64,000 nucleotides of DNA, taken from Thermus thermophilus (GTDB lineage Bacteria; Deinococcota; Deinococci; Deinococcales; Thermaceae). The stretch is taken from the NCBI RefSeq assembly GCF_019974155.1, contig NZ_AP025158.1, positions 992,001-1,056,000 of the forward strand, written 5' to 3'. The position numbers and the translations under genes are program-made. Under the pieces are notes generated by a model. That model made no database searches. It saw only the letters and a list, made by a program, of their open reading frames with translations, and had not been told where the DNA came from. Below are positions 43,800-53,437 of this stretch, piece by piece (within the stretch, counting starts at the first letter, position 1; every line of letters begins with the position of its first letter).

Positions 43800-45031
43800 G
43801 GCTCACCTCCCAAGGCGAAGACCGCTTCCCGGAAGGCCTGGGCGCGGTCCTTGTAGTCGCGGAACTGGTCAAAGCTCGCCGCCAGGGGCGCGAGGAGGAC
43901 GCTCCCCTGCTCCAGCCGGGAGAGGGCCTCCTCCACCGCCTTGCGCATGGCGGTGCGGCCGTCCTTCTCCGCGATGACCACCACCTCGGTCCTCCCCTCC
44001 AGGGCCCGGGCGAAGCGGGGGCCGTCCCGGCCGAGGGCCAGGGCCACCCGGACCCGGCCGAGGAGGGGGAGGAGGGGGGCGAGGTCGGCCCCTTTGTCCT
44101 TCCCGCCCAGGATCCAGGCGATGGGGGCGGGGGCGGCCTCGAGGGCGGCCCGCACCGCCTCGGTCCTCGTGGCGATGGAGTCGTCAATGAAGACCACCCC
44201 CCCCTTGCGGGCGAAGGCCTGGAAGCGGTGGGGGGCCTCGGGGAGGGTCCTTAGGGCCTCGGCCACGGCCCCGGGGTCCAGAGGCCTCCCCAGGAGGTCC
44301 AGGTAGGCCCGCGTGGCCTCCAAGGCGGCCTGGAGGTTGGTCTCCCTGGGGGTGGACCCCGGGGTGAAGGGGTAAAGGCGGGCGGGGCTTGCCTCCGCCG
44401 CCCGGCGCACCTTGGGGTCCAGGCGGTTGTAGACGAGGGCGTCCTCGGGGGTGAGGTTTTTGAGGAGGTTGAGCTTGGCGGCGTGGTAGGCCTCCACGGT
44501 GCCGTGCCGGTCCAGGTGGTCCACCCCGAGGTTCAGGAGGACGGCCACCCTGGGGCGGAAGGCGTGGACCCTTTCCAGCTGGAAGCTGGAGAGCTCCGCC
44601 ACAGCCACCTCCGCCTCGTCCACCACGCTCACGAGCGGGGGGTCCACGTTCCCCCCCTCCCGGGCCCTAAGCCCGTGGGCGCGGAGGAGGTGGGCGGTGA
44701 AGAGGGTGGTGCTGGTCTTGCCCGCGGTTCCCGTGATCCCCACGATGGGGGTGGGGGAGAGGCGGTAGGCGAGCTCCGCCTCCCCGAGGACCTTGGCGCC
44801 CCGGGCGGTGAGCCTTCTCAGGTGGGGGTGGTCCAGGGGCACCCCGGGGGCGGCCACCACCTCCTCGTAGGCCTCCTCCAGGTCCCAGTCCGGCCGGAAG
44901 CCCAGGGCCAAAGCCTCCCTCACCTCCTCTTCCCGGGGGCGGTCGTCGTAGAAGCGGGCGGGAAGCCCCCGTTTCCTCAGGAAGCGGAGGACGCCGAGGC
45001 CGCTTCGTCCTAAGCCGTAGACGAGCCTCAT
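43778..45031 (-). CDS. murD: UDP-N-acetylmuramoyl-L-alanine-D-glutamate ligase
   Basis: Adds D-Glu to UDP-MurNAc-Ala. 417 aa: LVYGLGRSGLGVLRFL, P-loop VGITGTAGKTSTTLFTAHLL, VAELSSFQLERVHAFRPRVAVLLNLGVDHLDRHGT, FIDDSIATRTEAVRAAL and WILGGKDKGADLAPL, all typical MurD. The start overlaps the mraY stop (ATGA). Confidence 0.96.
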   Translation of the reverse strand: MRLVYGLGRSGLGVLRFLRKRGLPARFYDDRPREEEVREALALGFRPDWDLEEAYEEVVAAPGVPLDHPHLRRLTARGAKVLGEAELAYRLSPTPIVGITGTAGKTSTTLFTAHLLRAHGLRAREGGNVDPPLVSVVDEAEVAVAELSSFQLERVHAFRPRVAVLLNLGVDHLDRHGTVEAYHAAKLNLLKNLTPEDALVYNRLDPKVRRAAEASPARLYPFTPGSTPRETNLQAALEATRAYLDLLGRPLDPGAVAEALRTLPEAPHRFQAFARKGGVVFIDDSIATRTEAVRAALEAAPAPIAWILGGKDKGADLAPLLPLLGRVRVALALGRDGPRFARALEGRTEVVVIAEKDGRTAMRKAVEEALSRLEQGSVLLAPLAASFDQFRDYKDRAQAFREAVFALGGEPWTPSSF

Positions 45032-45885
45032 CCTCCACCTCCGAAGGCCAGGGCCACGGCCAAGGCGGTGACCACGGCGAAGCGGAAGACGATCTTGGCC
45101 TCGTCCCAGCCGAGGAGCTCAAAGTGGTGGTGGAGGGGGCTCATGCGGAGGAGGCGGCGCCCCGTGCGCCGGAAGTAGGCCACCTGGGCCACCACCGAGA
45201 GCACCTCCGCCACGGGGACGATGGCGGCGAGGGGCAGGAGCCAGAGCTTCCCCGTGAGGACGAAGAGCCCCGCCACCATGGCCCCCAAGGCCTGGCTCCC
45301 CGTGTCCCCCATGAAGACCTTGGCCCGGGGGGCGTTGTGCCAGAGGAAGCCCAGCACCCCGCCCAGCAGGGCCTGGGCCAGGGGGTAGGGGTAGAAGGGC
45401 AGGAGGATCACGGCGGTCACCGAGGCGAGGAGGCCGTCCAGGCCGTCGGTGAAGTTGAAGGCGTTGGCCGCCCCCACCACGGCGAGGAGGATGAGGAGGA
45501 CGTCCAGCCAGGGCCAGGGGGTGTAGTCCACGAGCCTCGAGGCCCAGAGGGCGAAGACGAGGCCCATGACCCCCTGGGCGAGGAGCTTCTCCCGGGCCCT
45601 GAGGGGCCTTAGGCGGCTTCCCGAAAGATCGTCCACCGCCCCGAGGAGGGCGAAGCCGAGGCCGAGGAGCCAAAGCCCCTTAAAGGCGTCCCCCCCGTGA
45701 AGCCCGTAGGCCAGGGCGGCGGCCAGGAGGAAGGCCACCCCGCCCATGCTGGGGGTGCCTGCTTTGGCGAGGTGGGCCTTGGGGCCTTCGGCGCGGACCC
45801 GCTTTCCCAGGCCCAGGCCGGGGGCCAAGGCGATCCAGAAGGCCGTGAGGACCCAGGCGAGAAGGAGGGCGGTGGCTAGGACCAT
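45028..45885 (-). CDS. mraY: Phospho-N-acetylmuramoyl-pentapeptide transferase MraY
   Basis: Membrane enzyme forming lipid I from UDP-MurNAc-pentapeptide and undecaprenyl phosphate. 285 aa from ATG 45885 (GGGGAGGTG just upstream); about 8-10 helices. Motifs: KAGTPSMGGVAFLLA, GAVDDLSG, ANAFNFTDGLDGLLAS, FMGDTGSQALGAM and SPLHHHFELLGWDEAKIVFRF. Shorter than the 320-360 aa common elsewhere, mainly at the N-terminus. It overlaps the lipoprotein gene by 10 bp. Confidence 0.95.
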   Translation of the reverse strand: MVLATALLLAWVLTAFWIALAPGLGLGKRVRAEGPKAHLAKAGTPSMGGVAFLLAAALAYGLHGGDAFKGLWLLGLGFALLGAVDDLSGSRLRPLRAREKLLAQGVMGLVFALWASRLVDYTPWPWLDVLLILLAVVGAANAFNFTDGLDGLLASVTAVILLPFYPYPLAQALLGGVLGFLWHNAPRAKVFMGDTGSQALGAMVAGLFVLTGKLWLLPLAAIVPVAEVLSVVAQVAYFRRTGRRLLRMSPLHHHFELLGWDEAKIVFRFAVVTALAVALAFGGGG

Positions 45886-46574
45886 GGCACCTCCCCGCAG
45901 CGGAGCTTCCGTTCCCCGGGGCTGAGGTAGAGGGTGTCCTCCCAGGCGGCGAGGTCCTCCGCCGGGCCCAGGGGGATGAGGCCGGTGGGGGTGAGGAGGT
46001 GGGCGAGCCCGCCCTCCGCGAGGAAGGCCACCCCGCACCGGGCGGCCTGGGCCTTGAGGGCGGGGGCGGGCAGGGCGAGGCGCCGCCCCGAGGGGAAGAA
46101 GTGGGCCTCCGTCCCCAGGGCCACCACCTCCCCTTCCCAGGCCACCACCTGGCGGAAGCTCCCGGGGAGGAGGCGGCGGCCTTCCAGGTGGAGCCCCTCG
46201 GCGTCCACCCAGTAGAGGCCCTCGGGGGTCTCCAGGGCGTCTCGGGCGGGGTAGGGGAGGAGGCCTCTTGGGGTAAGGACGCCGCCCTCGAGGCCCACGG
46301 CGAGGCCGGGCCGGGCCCTGAGGAACCGGGGCACCCCGGGAAGGGGGAGGCTTTGGACCTTCCCCGCCCGCACCTCGAGGAGCTGGTAGGGGTAGGCGGC
46401 GTAGAGGGCCTCGGCGTCCGCGTCCACGAGGAGGGGCGCCCCGGGGAGGATGGCCTGGAAGCGGCCCTCCACCACGCTTCCCCGGACGAACCCTCCGGGG
46501 TAGGGCAGGCCTGGCCCCTCGGGAAAGGGGGCACAGGCCGCAAGGAGGACTAGGAGGAGAAGGGCGCGTCCCAT
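45876..46574 (-). CDS. Predicted lipoprotein inserted in the division cluster, function unknown
   Basis: 232 aa starting MGRALLLLVLLAACAPF, with a lipobox LAAC and Cys14, so it is probably anchored in a membrane facing the periplasm. The rest is a run of short beta repeats: ALYAAYPYQLLEVRAGKVQSLPLPG, AVGLEGGVLTPRGLLPYP, LYWVDAEGLHLEGRRLLPG, VVALGTEAHFFPSGRRLALP, HLLTPTGLIPLGPAEDLA, as in a small beta propeller. It overlaps both neighbours (murF by 25 bp, mraY by 10 bp), so it is a true operon member. The long upstream frame of the same phase is murF out of frame. Confidence 0.72.
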   Translation of the reverse strand: MGRALLLLVLLAACAPFPEGPGLPYPGGFVRGSVVEGRFQAILPGAPLLVDADAEALYAAYPYQLLEVRAGKVQSLPLPGVPRFLRARPGLAVGLEGGVLTPRGLLPYPARDALETPEGLYWVDAEGLHLEGRRLLPGSFRQVVAWEGEVVALGTEAHFFPSGRRLALPAPALKAQAARCGVAFLAEGGLAHLLTPTGLIPLGPAEDLAAWEDTLYLSPGERKLRCGEVPWS

Positions 46575-47842
46575 AGCTCCACGATCCGTTCCAGGCCCAC
46601 GGCCCTGGAGGCCTTGAGGTAGACGAGGTCCCCCGGGGCCACCCGGGCCTTGAGCCAGGCCAGGGCTTCCTCCAGGCGCTCCACCGCCTCGCCGGAGAAG
46701 GCGGCCTGGTGCCGGGCGTGGGGCCCCAGGTAGAGGGGGGAGAGGCCCAGCCTCGCCGCCTCCTCCGCCACCTCGAGGTGGAGGCGGAGGCTTTCCCTGC
46801 CGAGCTCCCGCATCTCCCCGAGCACGGCCCACTTCCGCCCCGGCTGGGCGGCGAGCCAGCGGAGGCCGGCCTTCACCGAAAGGGGGTTGGCGTTGTAGGC
46901 GTCGTTGACGAAGACCACGCCGCCCACCTCCCGCGTCTCCATGCGCCCTGGAGGGAGGGTGAGGCGGGAGAGCCTTTCCGCCACCTCTTCCAGGGGAAGG
47001 CCCAGAACCTCGGCCGCCGCCAGGGCCGCGAGCGCCCCGTAGGCGGGGCCCAGCCCGGGGTAGGGAACGCGCACGAGGAGCCCTCCGTAGCGGAAGCGGC
47101 TTTCCCGGAGGCCGAGCTCCAACTCCCGTCCCCGGAAGGTGCCCTCGGCGAACCCGTAGACGAGGAGGTCTTCCCTGAGGCTCAAGACGAAGGGGGCGGC
47201 CTGCTCGCCCACCAAGGCGGTGGGGGCCCGGAGGAGGTGGGCCTCCTCCTCCACCGCCTTCTCCAGGGTGCCGAAGGCCTCCAGGTGCTCCTCCCCGAGG
47301 GCGGTGAGGACGGCGAGGTGGGGCTTCGCCAGGGCGAAGAGCTCCGCCATCTCCCCCTGGCGGTCCACGCCGAGCTCCACCACGGCCCCGGGGCTTTGGG
47401 GGTCCAGGTGCCAGAAGAAGCGGACGAGGGGCGGGGCGGTGTTGAGGTTCCCCGGAGGGGCGGGAAGGCCCAGGCCCTGGGCCAGGGCCTCCTTGGTGGT
47501 GGTCTTGCCCGAGCTTCCCCCCACGGCCAGGACCGGGCCCGGGAAGAGGCGGCGGAGGGCCTCGCCCAGGCGCAGGAGGGCCTGCCAAGGGTCCTCCACC
47601 TCCAAGGTGGCGGGGCCCGCCTGATCGGCCAAGACCAGGCTTGCCCCCCGGGCCAGGGCCTCCGGGATGTAGCGCCGCCCGTGGGTGGTGCGCCCGGGGA
47701 GGGCGGCGAAGAGGCTTCCCGGCGTGGCGGCGCCGCTGTGCCAGACCAGGTCCCGCACCGGTCCTCCGCCCGGATGGAGCCGTCCTCCCACGGCCCGGGC
47801 CACCCACTCCGGCGTTAGTTCCCTAACATGCGTCCCTTGCAT
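46550..47842 (-). CDS. murF: UDP-N-acetylmuramoyl-tripeptide-D-Ala-D-Ala ligase
   Basis: Adds D-Ala-D-Ala to complete the UDP-MurNAc pentapeptide. 430 aa from ATG 47842, which has GGTGAGG just upstream; an ATG at 47866 would add eight residues. Motifs: VWHSGAATPGSLFAALPGRTTHGRRYIPEALARGA, P-loop VGGSSGKTTTKEALAQGLG, VVELGVDRQGEMAELFALAKPHLAVLTALGEEHLE and VVFVNDAYNANPLSVKAGLRWL. It follows the PBP gene; murE, usually between them, is missing. Confidence 0.95.
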   Translation of the reverse strand: MQGTHVRELTPEWVARAVGGRLHPGGGPVRDLVWHSGAATPGSLFAALPGRTTHGRRYIPEALARGASLVLADQAGPATLEVEDPWQALLRLGEALRRLFPGPVLAVGGSSGKTTTKEALAQGLGLPAPPGNLNTAPPLVRFFWHLDPQSPGAVVELGVDRQGEMAELFALAKPHLAVLTALGEEHLEAFGTLEKAVEEEAHLLRAPTALVGEQAAPFVLSLREDLLVYGFAEGTFRGRELELGLRESRFRYGGLLVRVPYPGLGPAYGALAALAAAEVLGLPLEEVAERLSRLTLPPGRMETREVGGVVFVNDAYNANPLSVKAGLRWLAAQPGRKWAVLGEMRELGRESLRLHLEVAEEAARLGLSPLYLGPHARHQAAFSGEAVERLEEALAWLKARVAPGDLVYLKASRAVGLERIVELWDAPFSS

Positions 47843-47849
47843 AACATCC

Positions 47850-49165
47850 TCACCGCCCTTCAGCATAGGGGGGCAGGCCCGCCCAGGCCAAGAGCCCGGC
47901 GGCGATCTCCCGGAAGATGGGGGCGGCCACCTGGCTCCCGTGGATCCGGGTTTTGGGGTGGTGGACGGCGACCACCACGGTGAACCGGGGGCGGTCGGCG
48001 GGGACGAACCCGGCGAACCAGGCGGTGAACACCTCCTGGGAGTAGCGCCCGTTCACCACCACCTGGGCGGTGCCCGTCTTGCCCCCGAGGCGGTAGCCCG
48101 GAAGGTGGGCTGTGGGCACGGCCACCCGGGCCAGGGCCTCCCGCAGGGCCTGGGCCGTGGTCGGGGAGAAGACGCGCCAGGAACGGCCCTCCGTTCCCTT
48201 GAGGAGGACGGGGGTCCGGTAGACCCCGTCCACCAGGGCCCCGTAGGCGGCGGCCAGGTGCAGGGGGGTGATGAGGAAGCCTTGGCCGAAGGTGTGGTTG
48301 GCGTAGGCCACCCGGCTCCACTTCTCTGGGGGTTGGAAGAGGGGGGGTGCCACCCGGACGCCCGGCAGGAGGTCGGTGCGGGTGAGGCCCAGGGCTTCCA
48401 TGTAGGCGAAGAAGGTTTCCTTGGGAAGGCGTTCGGCGAGGAGGCTGATGCCCACGTTAGAGGAGTAGCGGAGCACCTCTTCCAGGGTCAGGACGGGGGG
48501 GTGGGGGACGATGTCCCGTATGGTCCAGCCCTCAAGCTCCCTCCGCATGGGGGCCTCCACCCGGGTGGCCAGGGTGGCGGCGCCCTCCTCCAGGAGCATG
48601 GCGGCGGTCAGGGTCTTGGCCGTGGACCCCGGTTCCAAGGGGACGAGGAAGGCGTGGTTGCGCCAGGAGATGTCCTCCTCGGGGCTTTTCCTCGGGGCAT
48701 CGGGGTCAAAGGGGGGGCCGTTGGCCACGGCGAGGAGGCGCCCCTCTGCGTCCATGACCACGGCGCTCCCGTAGTCCGCGCGGGTTTCCCCTAGCCCGCG
48801 CCAAAGGGCCCTTTCCGCCAGGGCTTGGACGAAGGGTTCCAGGGTCAGGGTGTAAGACCGCCCCGCGCTCAGGGAGGCGTTGAGGTCCCGCTCCAGCCCC
48901 TCCAGGCCCCGGCCCGAGGCCCGCTCCCCGAAGCCCAGGAGCTGGCTTGCGCTCCGCCCCAAGGGGTGGAGCCGCTTCCCCTCCAGGGTGAGGGCGAGGG
49001 GGGTGCCGTCGGCAGCGTAAAGCCCCCCTCGAGGCGGCGGGGGCGGGGGGGGCGCGGGCTGGATCCTCGGGGGGTGGAGGGCCAGGGTGTAGACCCCGAG
49101 GGCGAGGAGGGCCACGTAGGCGAGGAAGCCGAGGACCACGAGGTGGACCCGCTCCCGGCCTGCGG

Positions 49166-49169
<4 letters not shown>
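47850..49169 (-). CDS. ftsI: Penicillin-binding protein, FtsI-type transpeptidase
   Basis: Septal peptidoglycan transpeptidase partner of FtsW. From GTG 49169 (overlapping the FtsL-like stop, GTGA) it has 439 aa: one transmembrane helix (about 8-30), a Pro-rich linker ([16 protein letters not shown]), a reduced N-terminal pedestal, and a transpeptidase domain with SxxK as STAK in VPLEPGSTAKTLTAAML, SxN as YSSNVGISLL and KTGT in RLGGKTGTAQVVV. Short for class B PBPs (usually over 550 aa), because the pedestal is small. Confidence 0.92.
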
Positions 49170-50696
<1,527 letters not shown>

Positions 50697-50783
50697 CTTC
50701 CACCTGGTCCCACCTTCCGGCCGCGGGTCCGGAGCAGAGGAGGGCCTCCGGGGACCGTGAGGCTGGAAGGTTTTCTGACGCGA

Positions 50784-50789
50784 AGTATA
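50784..50789 (-). promoter_or_regulatory. -10 box TATACT of the dcw operon
   Basis: Minus-strand TATACT about 88 nt upstream of the mraZ ATG. There is no good -35; the first MraZ box occupies part of that region. Confidence 0.7.
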
Positions 50790-50799
50790 GCATGGACGT

Positions 50800-50846
50800 C
50801 CCACAGTTTTCCACTCTCTCCCACTTTCCTCCCACTTCTGTCCCAC
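50800..50846 (-). promoter_or_regulatory. MraZ operator: five phased GTGGG/GTGGA boxes
   Basis: Minus-strand 5-mers at 50846-50842, 50835-50831, 50824-50820, 50814-50810 (GTGGA) and 50804-50800, at steps of 11, 11, 10 and 10 bp, all on the same DNA face. Direct repeats of TGGG with about 10-bp spacing are the established MraZ site in other bacteria (usually three or four). Confidence 0.85.
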
Positions 50847-50855
50847 CCCAGGGCG

Positions 50856-50886
50856 AAAAAACAGGCGCCCGAACGTTCGGGCGCCT
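50856..50886 (-). terminator. Intrinsic terminator of rnpB
   Basis: A 24-bp perfect palindrome (50863-50886; on the minus strand an AGGCGCCCGAA arm, CG turn, TTCGGGCGCCT arm) is followed on the minus strand by G and six T. It lies directly after the RNase P RNA. Confidence 0.9.
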
Positions 50887-51256
50887 CCGGGACGAGGCGT
50901 AAGCCGGGTTCTGTTTTCCGCGGTCATCTCTCTGGGACCGGTGTCGCCACCGGCCTCAAGCGGCCCATCCCAGGGGTTCTGGCGGGCCGGGCAAGCCCTT
51001 CCCCTCTACCGGACCTTGCACCGGGTGGGGTTTGCCGTGCCCCGGCCTGTTGCCAGGCCAGGCGGTGGGCTCTTACCCCACCGTTTCACCCTTGCCCGCA
51101 CCGGGGGAAGCCCCGGCCGCTGGCGGTCTCTTCTCTGTGGCACTTTCCGTCGGGTTACCCCGCCCAGGCGTTACCTGGCACCCTGCCCTATGGTGCCCGG
51201 ACTTTCCTCACCCAAGGGGGTTGGCCCTTGGGCGCGACCGCGCCCTCGTCCCGGGC
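50887..51256 (-). ncRNA. rnpB: RNase P RNA, bacterial type A
   Basis: Catalytic RNA that matures tRNA 5' ends. On the minus strand the conserved cores are present: GAGGAAAGTCCGGGC near the 5' end, AGGGTGAAACGGTGGGGTAA in the middle, and AGAGAGATGACCG followed by ACAGAACCCGGCTTA near the 3' end. The two ends pair (GGGACGAGG with CCTCGTCCC) to make helix P1. The 5' end is estimated from a TTTACC-N17-TAAAAT promoter, the 3' end from the terminator. Reading frames across this span are spurious. Confidence 0.95.
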
Positions 51257-51259
51257 GAC

Positions 51260-51291
51260 TTTATTTTAGCCAGCGTGTGGGTTAGGGTAAA
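51260..51291. promoter_or_regulatory. Head-to-head promoters of rnpB and the 59-aa ORF
   Basis: Leftward TTTACC (51291-51286), 17 nt, TAAAAT (51268-51263) for rnpB. Rightward TTTATT (51260-51265), 17 nt, TAGGGT (51283-51288) for the small ORF. Each -35 overlaps the other's -10. Confidence 0.72.
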
Positions 51292-51294
51292 GGG

Positions 51295-51474
51295 GTGCGA
51301 AGGCTTCCCGCTTGGTCGTGGCCATTGCTCTTGGCGTTTTTCGCCCTGGTGGGCCTGGGGCTTCTGGCGGTGCTTTGGGCGGTGGGGGTGTTGGCCCTTC
51401 TGGGCTTCGGAGCGCTCTCCCTTCTTAGGAGCGTCTGGCCCAGGCGGCGCTGGCGGAGGCTTCCCCCGGGGTGA
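51295..51474 (+). CDS. Small membrane protein, 59 aa, hypothetical
   Basis: A GTG start 6 nt after the -10-like TAGGGT gives a 59-aa product with a long hydrophobic stretch (about 7-44, [38 protein letters not shown]) that could form two helices, and a strongly basic tail ([15 protein letters not shown]). The charge pattern predicts the tail is cytoplasmic. No family is recognised. Its promoter is interlocked with that of rnpB; rpmE follows after 85 nt. Confidence 0.55.
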   Translation: MRRLPAWSWPLLLAFFALVGLGLLAVLWAVGVLALLGFGALSLLRSVWPRRRWRRLPPG

Positions 51475-51481
51475 GGAGGCC

Positions 51482-51511
51482 TTGCCCTTAGGGGTTCACC
51501 CCCTGTACACT
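51482..51511 (+). promoter_or_regulatory. rpmE promoter (TTGCCC-N18-TACACT)
   Basis: TTGCCC 51482-51487, 18-nt spacer, TACACT 51506-51511; transcription should begin near 51518, giving a leader of about 42 nt. Confidence 0.65.
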
Positions 51512-51520
51512 GAAAGGTGG

Positions 51521-51547
51521 CTTGCGCACGGCCAAGACCGTGCGAAG
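51521..51547 (+). promoter_or_regulatory. Hairpin in the rpmE leader
   Basis: Arms CGCACGG (51525-51531) and CCGTGCG (51538-51544) around CCAAGA; with one bulged G the stem extends by CTT/AAG. It ends 3 nt before AAGGAGG, so it could regulate L31 translation. Confidence 0.55.
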
Positions 51548-51559
51548 AAGGAGGCGAAC

Positions 51560-51775
51560 GTGAAGGAAGGCATCCATCCCAAGCTGGTTCCCGCCCGCAT
51601 CATCTGCGGTTGCGGCAACGTCATTGAGACCTACTCCACCAAGCCCGAGATCTACGTGGAGGTCTGCTCCAAGTGCCACCCCTTCTACACGGGGCAACAG
51701 CGCTTCGTGGACACCGAGGGGCGGGTGGAGCGGTTCCAGCGGCGCTACGGCGACTCTTACCGCAAGGGGCGCTAG
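51560..51775 (+). CDS. rpmE: 50S ribosomal protein L31
   Basis: 71-aa L31 of the zinc-binding (Cys-plus) type: CGCGN (C17, C19) and CSKCH (C36, C39) make the four-Cys zinc site; the end [13 protein letters not shown] is typical. GTG start with AAGGAGG 6 nt upstream. No second, Cys-less L31 paralogue is seen in the window. Confidence 0.97.
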
Positions 51776-51829
51776 GCCCTCGGGTCTAGGGCGGGGGACG
51801 GCCCCGCCCGCTTTCCTTTAGGAGGCGGC

Positions 51830-52822
51830 GTGGATCGGGTGCTTCCCTTTCGCTTTGCGGAGGAGGAGGGGGTCTTCTGGCTTCTGGACCAGAGGCGCCT
51901 GCCCCAGGAGGAGGTTTACGTCCCGGTGCGCACCGCCCGGGAGATGGCCCAGGCCATCCGGGACATGGTGGTCCGGGGGGCGCCGGCCATCGGCGTCTCC
52001 GCCGCCTTCGGCATGGTCCTGGCCCACCTGGCGGGGGAGGACCTCGAGGAGGCGGACCGGAGGCTCAGGGCGAGCCGCCCCACGGCGGTGAACCTCTTCC
52101 ACGCCCTGGACCGGATGCGCCCCTTTTGGGGGGACCTGGCGGGAAGCCTCCTCGAGGCGCGGCGCATCTGGCGGGAGGTGGAGGAAACGGAGGCGGCCAT
52201 CAGCCGCCACGGCGCCCAGGTCCTCTGGGGCCAGGTCCTCACCCACTGCAACACGGGTCCCCTGGCCACGGGCGGCTACGGCACTGCCCTTGGGGCCATC
52301 GTGGAGGCCTACAGGCTTGGGCGGGTGCGGCACGTCTGGGTGGACGAGACCAGGCCCTACCTCCAAGGGGCCCGCCTTACCGCCTACGAGCTCCAGAAGG
52401 CGGGGGTACCCGCCACCCTGATCACCGACAGCATGGCGGGCTGGCTCATGGCCCGGGGGGCCGTGGACGCGGTGGTGGTGGGGGTGGACCGCATGGCCCT
52501 GAACGGGGACTTCGCCAACAAGGTGGGGACCTACGCCCTCGCCGTGCTGGCCCACCACCACGGGATCCCCTTCTACGCCGCCTTGCCCCTTTCCTCCGTG
52601 GACCCCCGGTTGGCGAGCGGGGAGGGGATCCCCATAGAGGAACGCTCCCCGGAGGAGGTGGTGGCCTTCCGCGGCGTACGGATCGCCCCCGAGGGGTTTC
52701 CCGCCTACCACCCCGCCTTTGACGTGACGCCCCACCGGTACCTCACGGGGATCATCACGGAGAAGGGGGTCCTCTACCCCCCCTTCGCCGAGGGGTTGCG
52801 GCGTGCCTTGGGGCTGGATTGA
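51830..52822 (+). CDS. mtnA: Methylthioribose-1-phosphate isomerase
   Basis: Methionine salvage enzyme converting 5-methylthioribose-1-phosphate to the ribulose form. 330 aa, eIF2B-alpha-like fold: VVRGAPAIGVSAAFGM, RPTAVNLFHALDRM, the catalytic Cys in LTHCNTGPLATGGYGTALG, TLITDSMAGWLM and Asp in VGVDRMALNGDFANKVGTYALAV. GTG start with GGAGG upstream. comF overlaps its end by 20 bp. Archaeal-type ribose-1,5-bisphosphate isomerases are related, but the sequence details fit MtnA. Confidence 0.94.
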   Translation: MDRVLPFRFAEEEGVFWLLDQRRLPQEEVYVPVRTAREMAQAIRDMVVRGAPAIGVSAAFGMVLAHLAGEDLEEADRRLRASRPTAVNLFHALDRMRPFWGDLAGSLLEARRIWREVEETEAAISRHGAQVLWGQVLTHCNTGPLATGGYGTALGAIVEAYRLGRVRHVWVDETRPYLQGARLTAYELQKAGVPATLITDSMAGWLMARGAVDAVVVGVDRMALNGDFANKVGTYALAVLAHHHGIPFYAALPLSSVDPRLASGEGIPIEERSPEEVVAFRGVRIAPEGFPAYHPAFDVTPHRYLTGIITEKGVLYPPFAEGLRRALGLD

Positions 52823-53420
52823 GGCCCTGCTGGGCCACGCCTGCCCGGGGTGCGGGGGGCCCTTGGACCTTCCCGCCCTCTGCGGGCGTTGCCGGGCGGG
52901 CCTCGAGGCCTTTTCCACGGGGGAGATGGTCTACCTGGGCCACTACGCCCGGGTGGGCCCCTTGGTGCGGGCGCTGAAGTACGGGAGGCGGGAGGCCTTG
53001 GCCCGGGCGCTGGCCGAGCCCCTGGCCCGGGCCGTGGCCGCGAGGGGGTGGCGGCTCCAGGGCGTCACGGCGGTGCCCACCCTGCCCCACCGGCTCGCCC
53101 TCAGGGGCTACAACCCGCCCGAGGTTTTGGCCCGGGCCCTCGCCGGGGCCCTAGGGGTGCCCTACCGCCCGGTGCTCTTCCGGAGGCGGTACACCCCGGG
53201 CCAGCCCACCCGGGGCTTCAAGGAGCGCCGCCTCCTCCCGGGCGACCTCTTCGGGGCCCGGGTGCGGGTGGAGGGGGCCTGGCTTTTGGTGGACGACGTC
53301 CTCACCAGCGGGGCCACCTTTCTCCGGGCCCGGGGAGCCCTCCTCGAGGCGGGGGCCGCCTACGTCTACGGGGCCTTCCTGGCGGTGCGGGACCCTGGGG
53401 CCTTGGGGCCTTACCGATAA
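52803..53420 (+). CDS. comF: ComF family phosphoribosyltransferase-like protein
   Basis: 205 aa: an N-terminal zinc-finger-like part (CPGC ... CGRC, about 14-30), VYLGHYARVGPLVRALKYGRREALA, AVPTLPHRLALRGYNPPEVLARALA, and the PRPP-binding loop LLVDDVLTSGATFLRARGALL. ComF supports DNA uptake in competent bacteria, and Thermus is highly transformable, so a competence role is plausible. GTG start within the mtnA end. Confidence 0.9.
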   Translation: MPWGWIEALLGHACPGCGGPLDLPALCGRCRAGLEAFSTGEMVYLGHYARVGPLVRALKYGRREALARALAEPLARAVAARGWRLQGVTAVPTLPHRLALRGYNPPEVLARALAGALGVPYRPVLFRRRYTPGQPTRGFKERRLLPGDLFGARVRVEGAWLLVDDVLTSGATFLRARGALLEAGAAYVYGAFLAVRDPGALGPYR

Positions 53421-53437
53421 GCCCCTGCGCTCCGGCC

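Noticed and set aside
46575-47807. N-terminal extension of the lipoprotein frame
   Set aside because: Runs out of frame through murF, is Gly/Pro/Arg-rich, and precedes a clear lipoprotein signal start at 46574.
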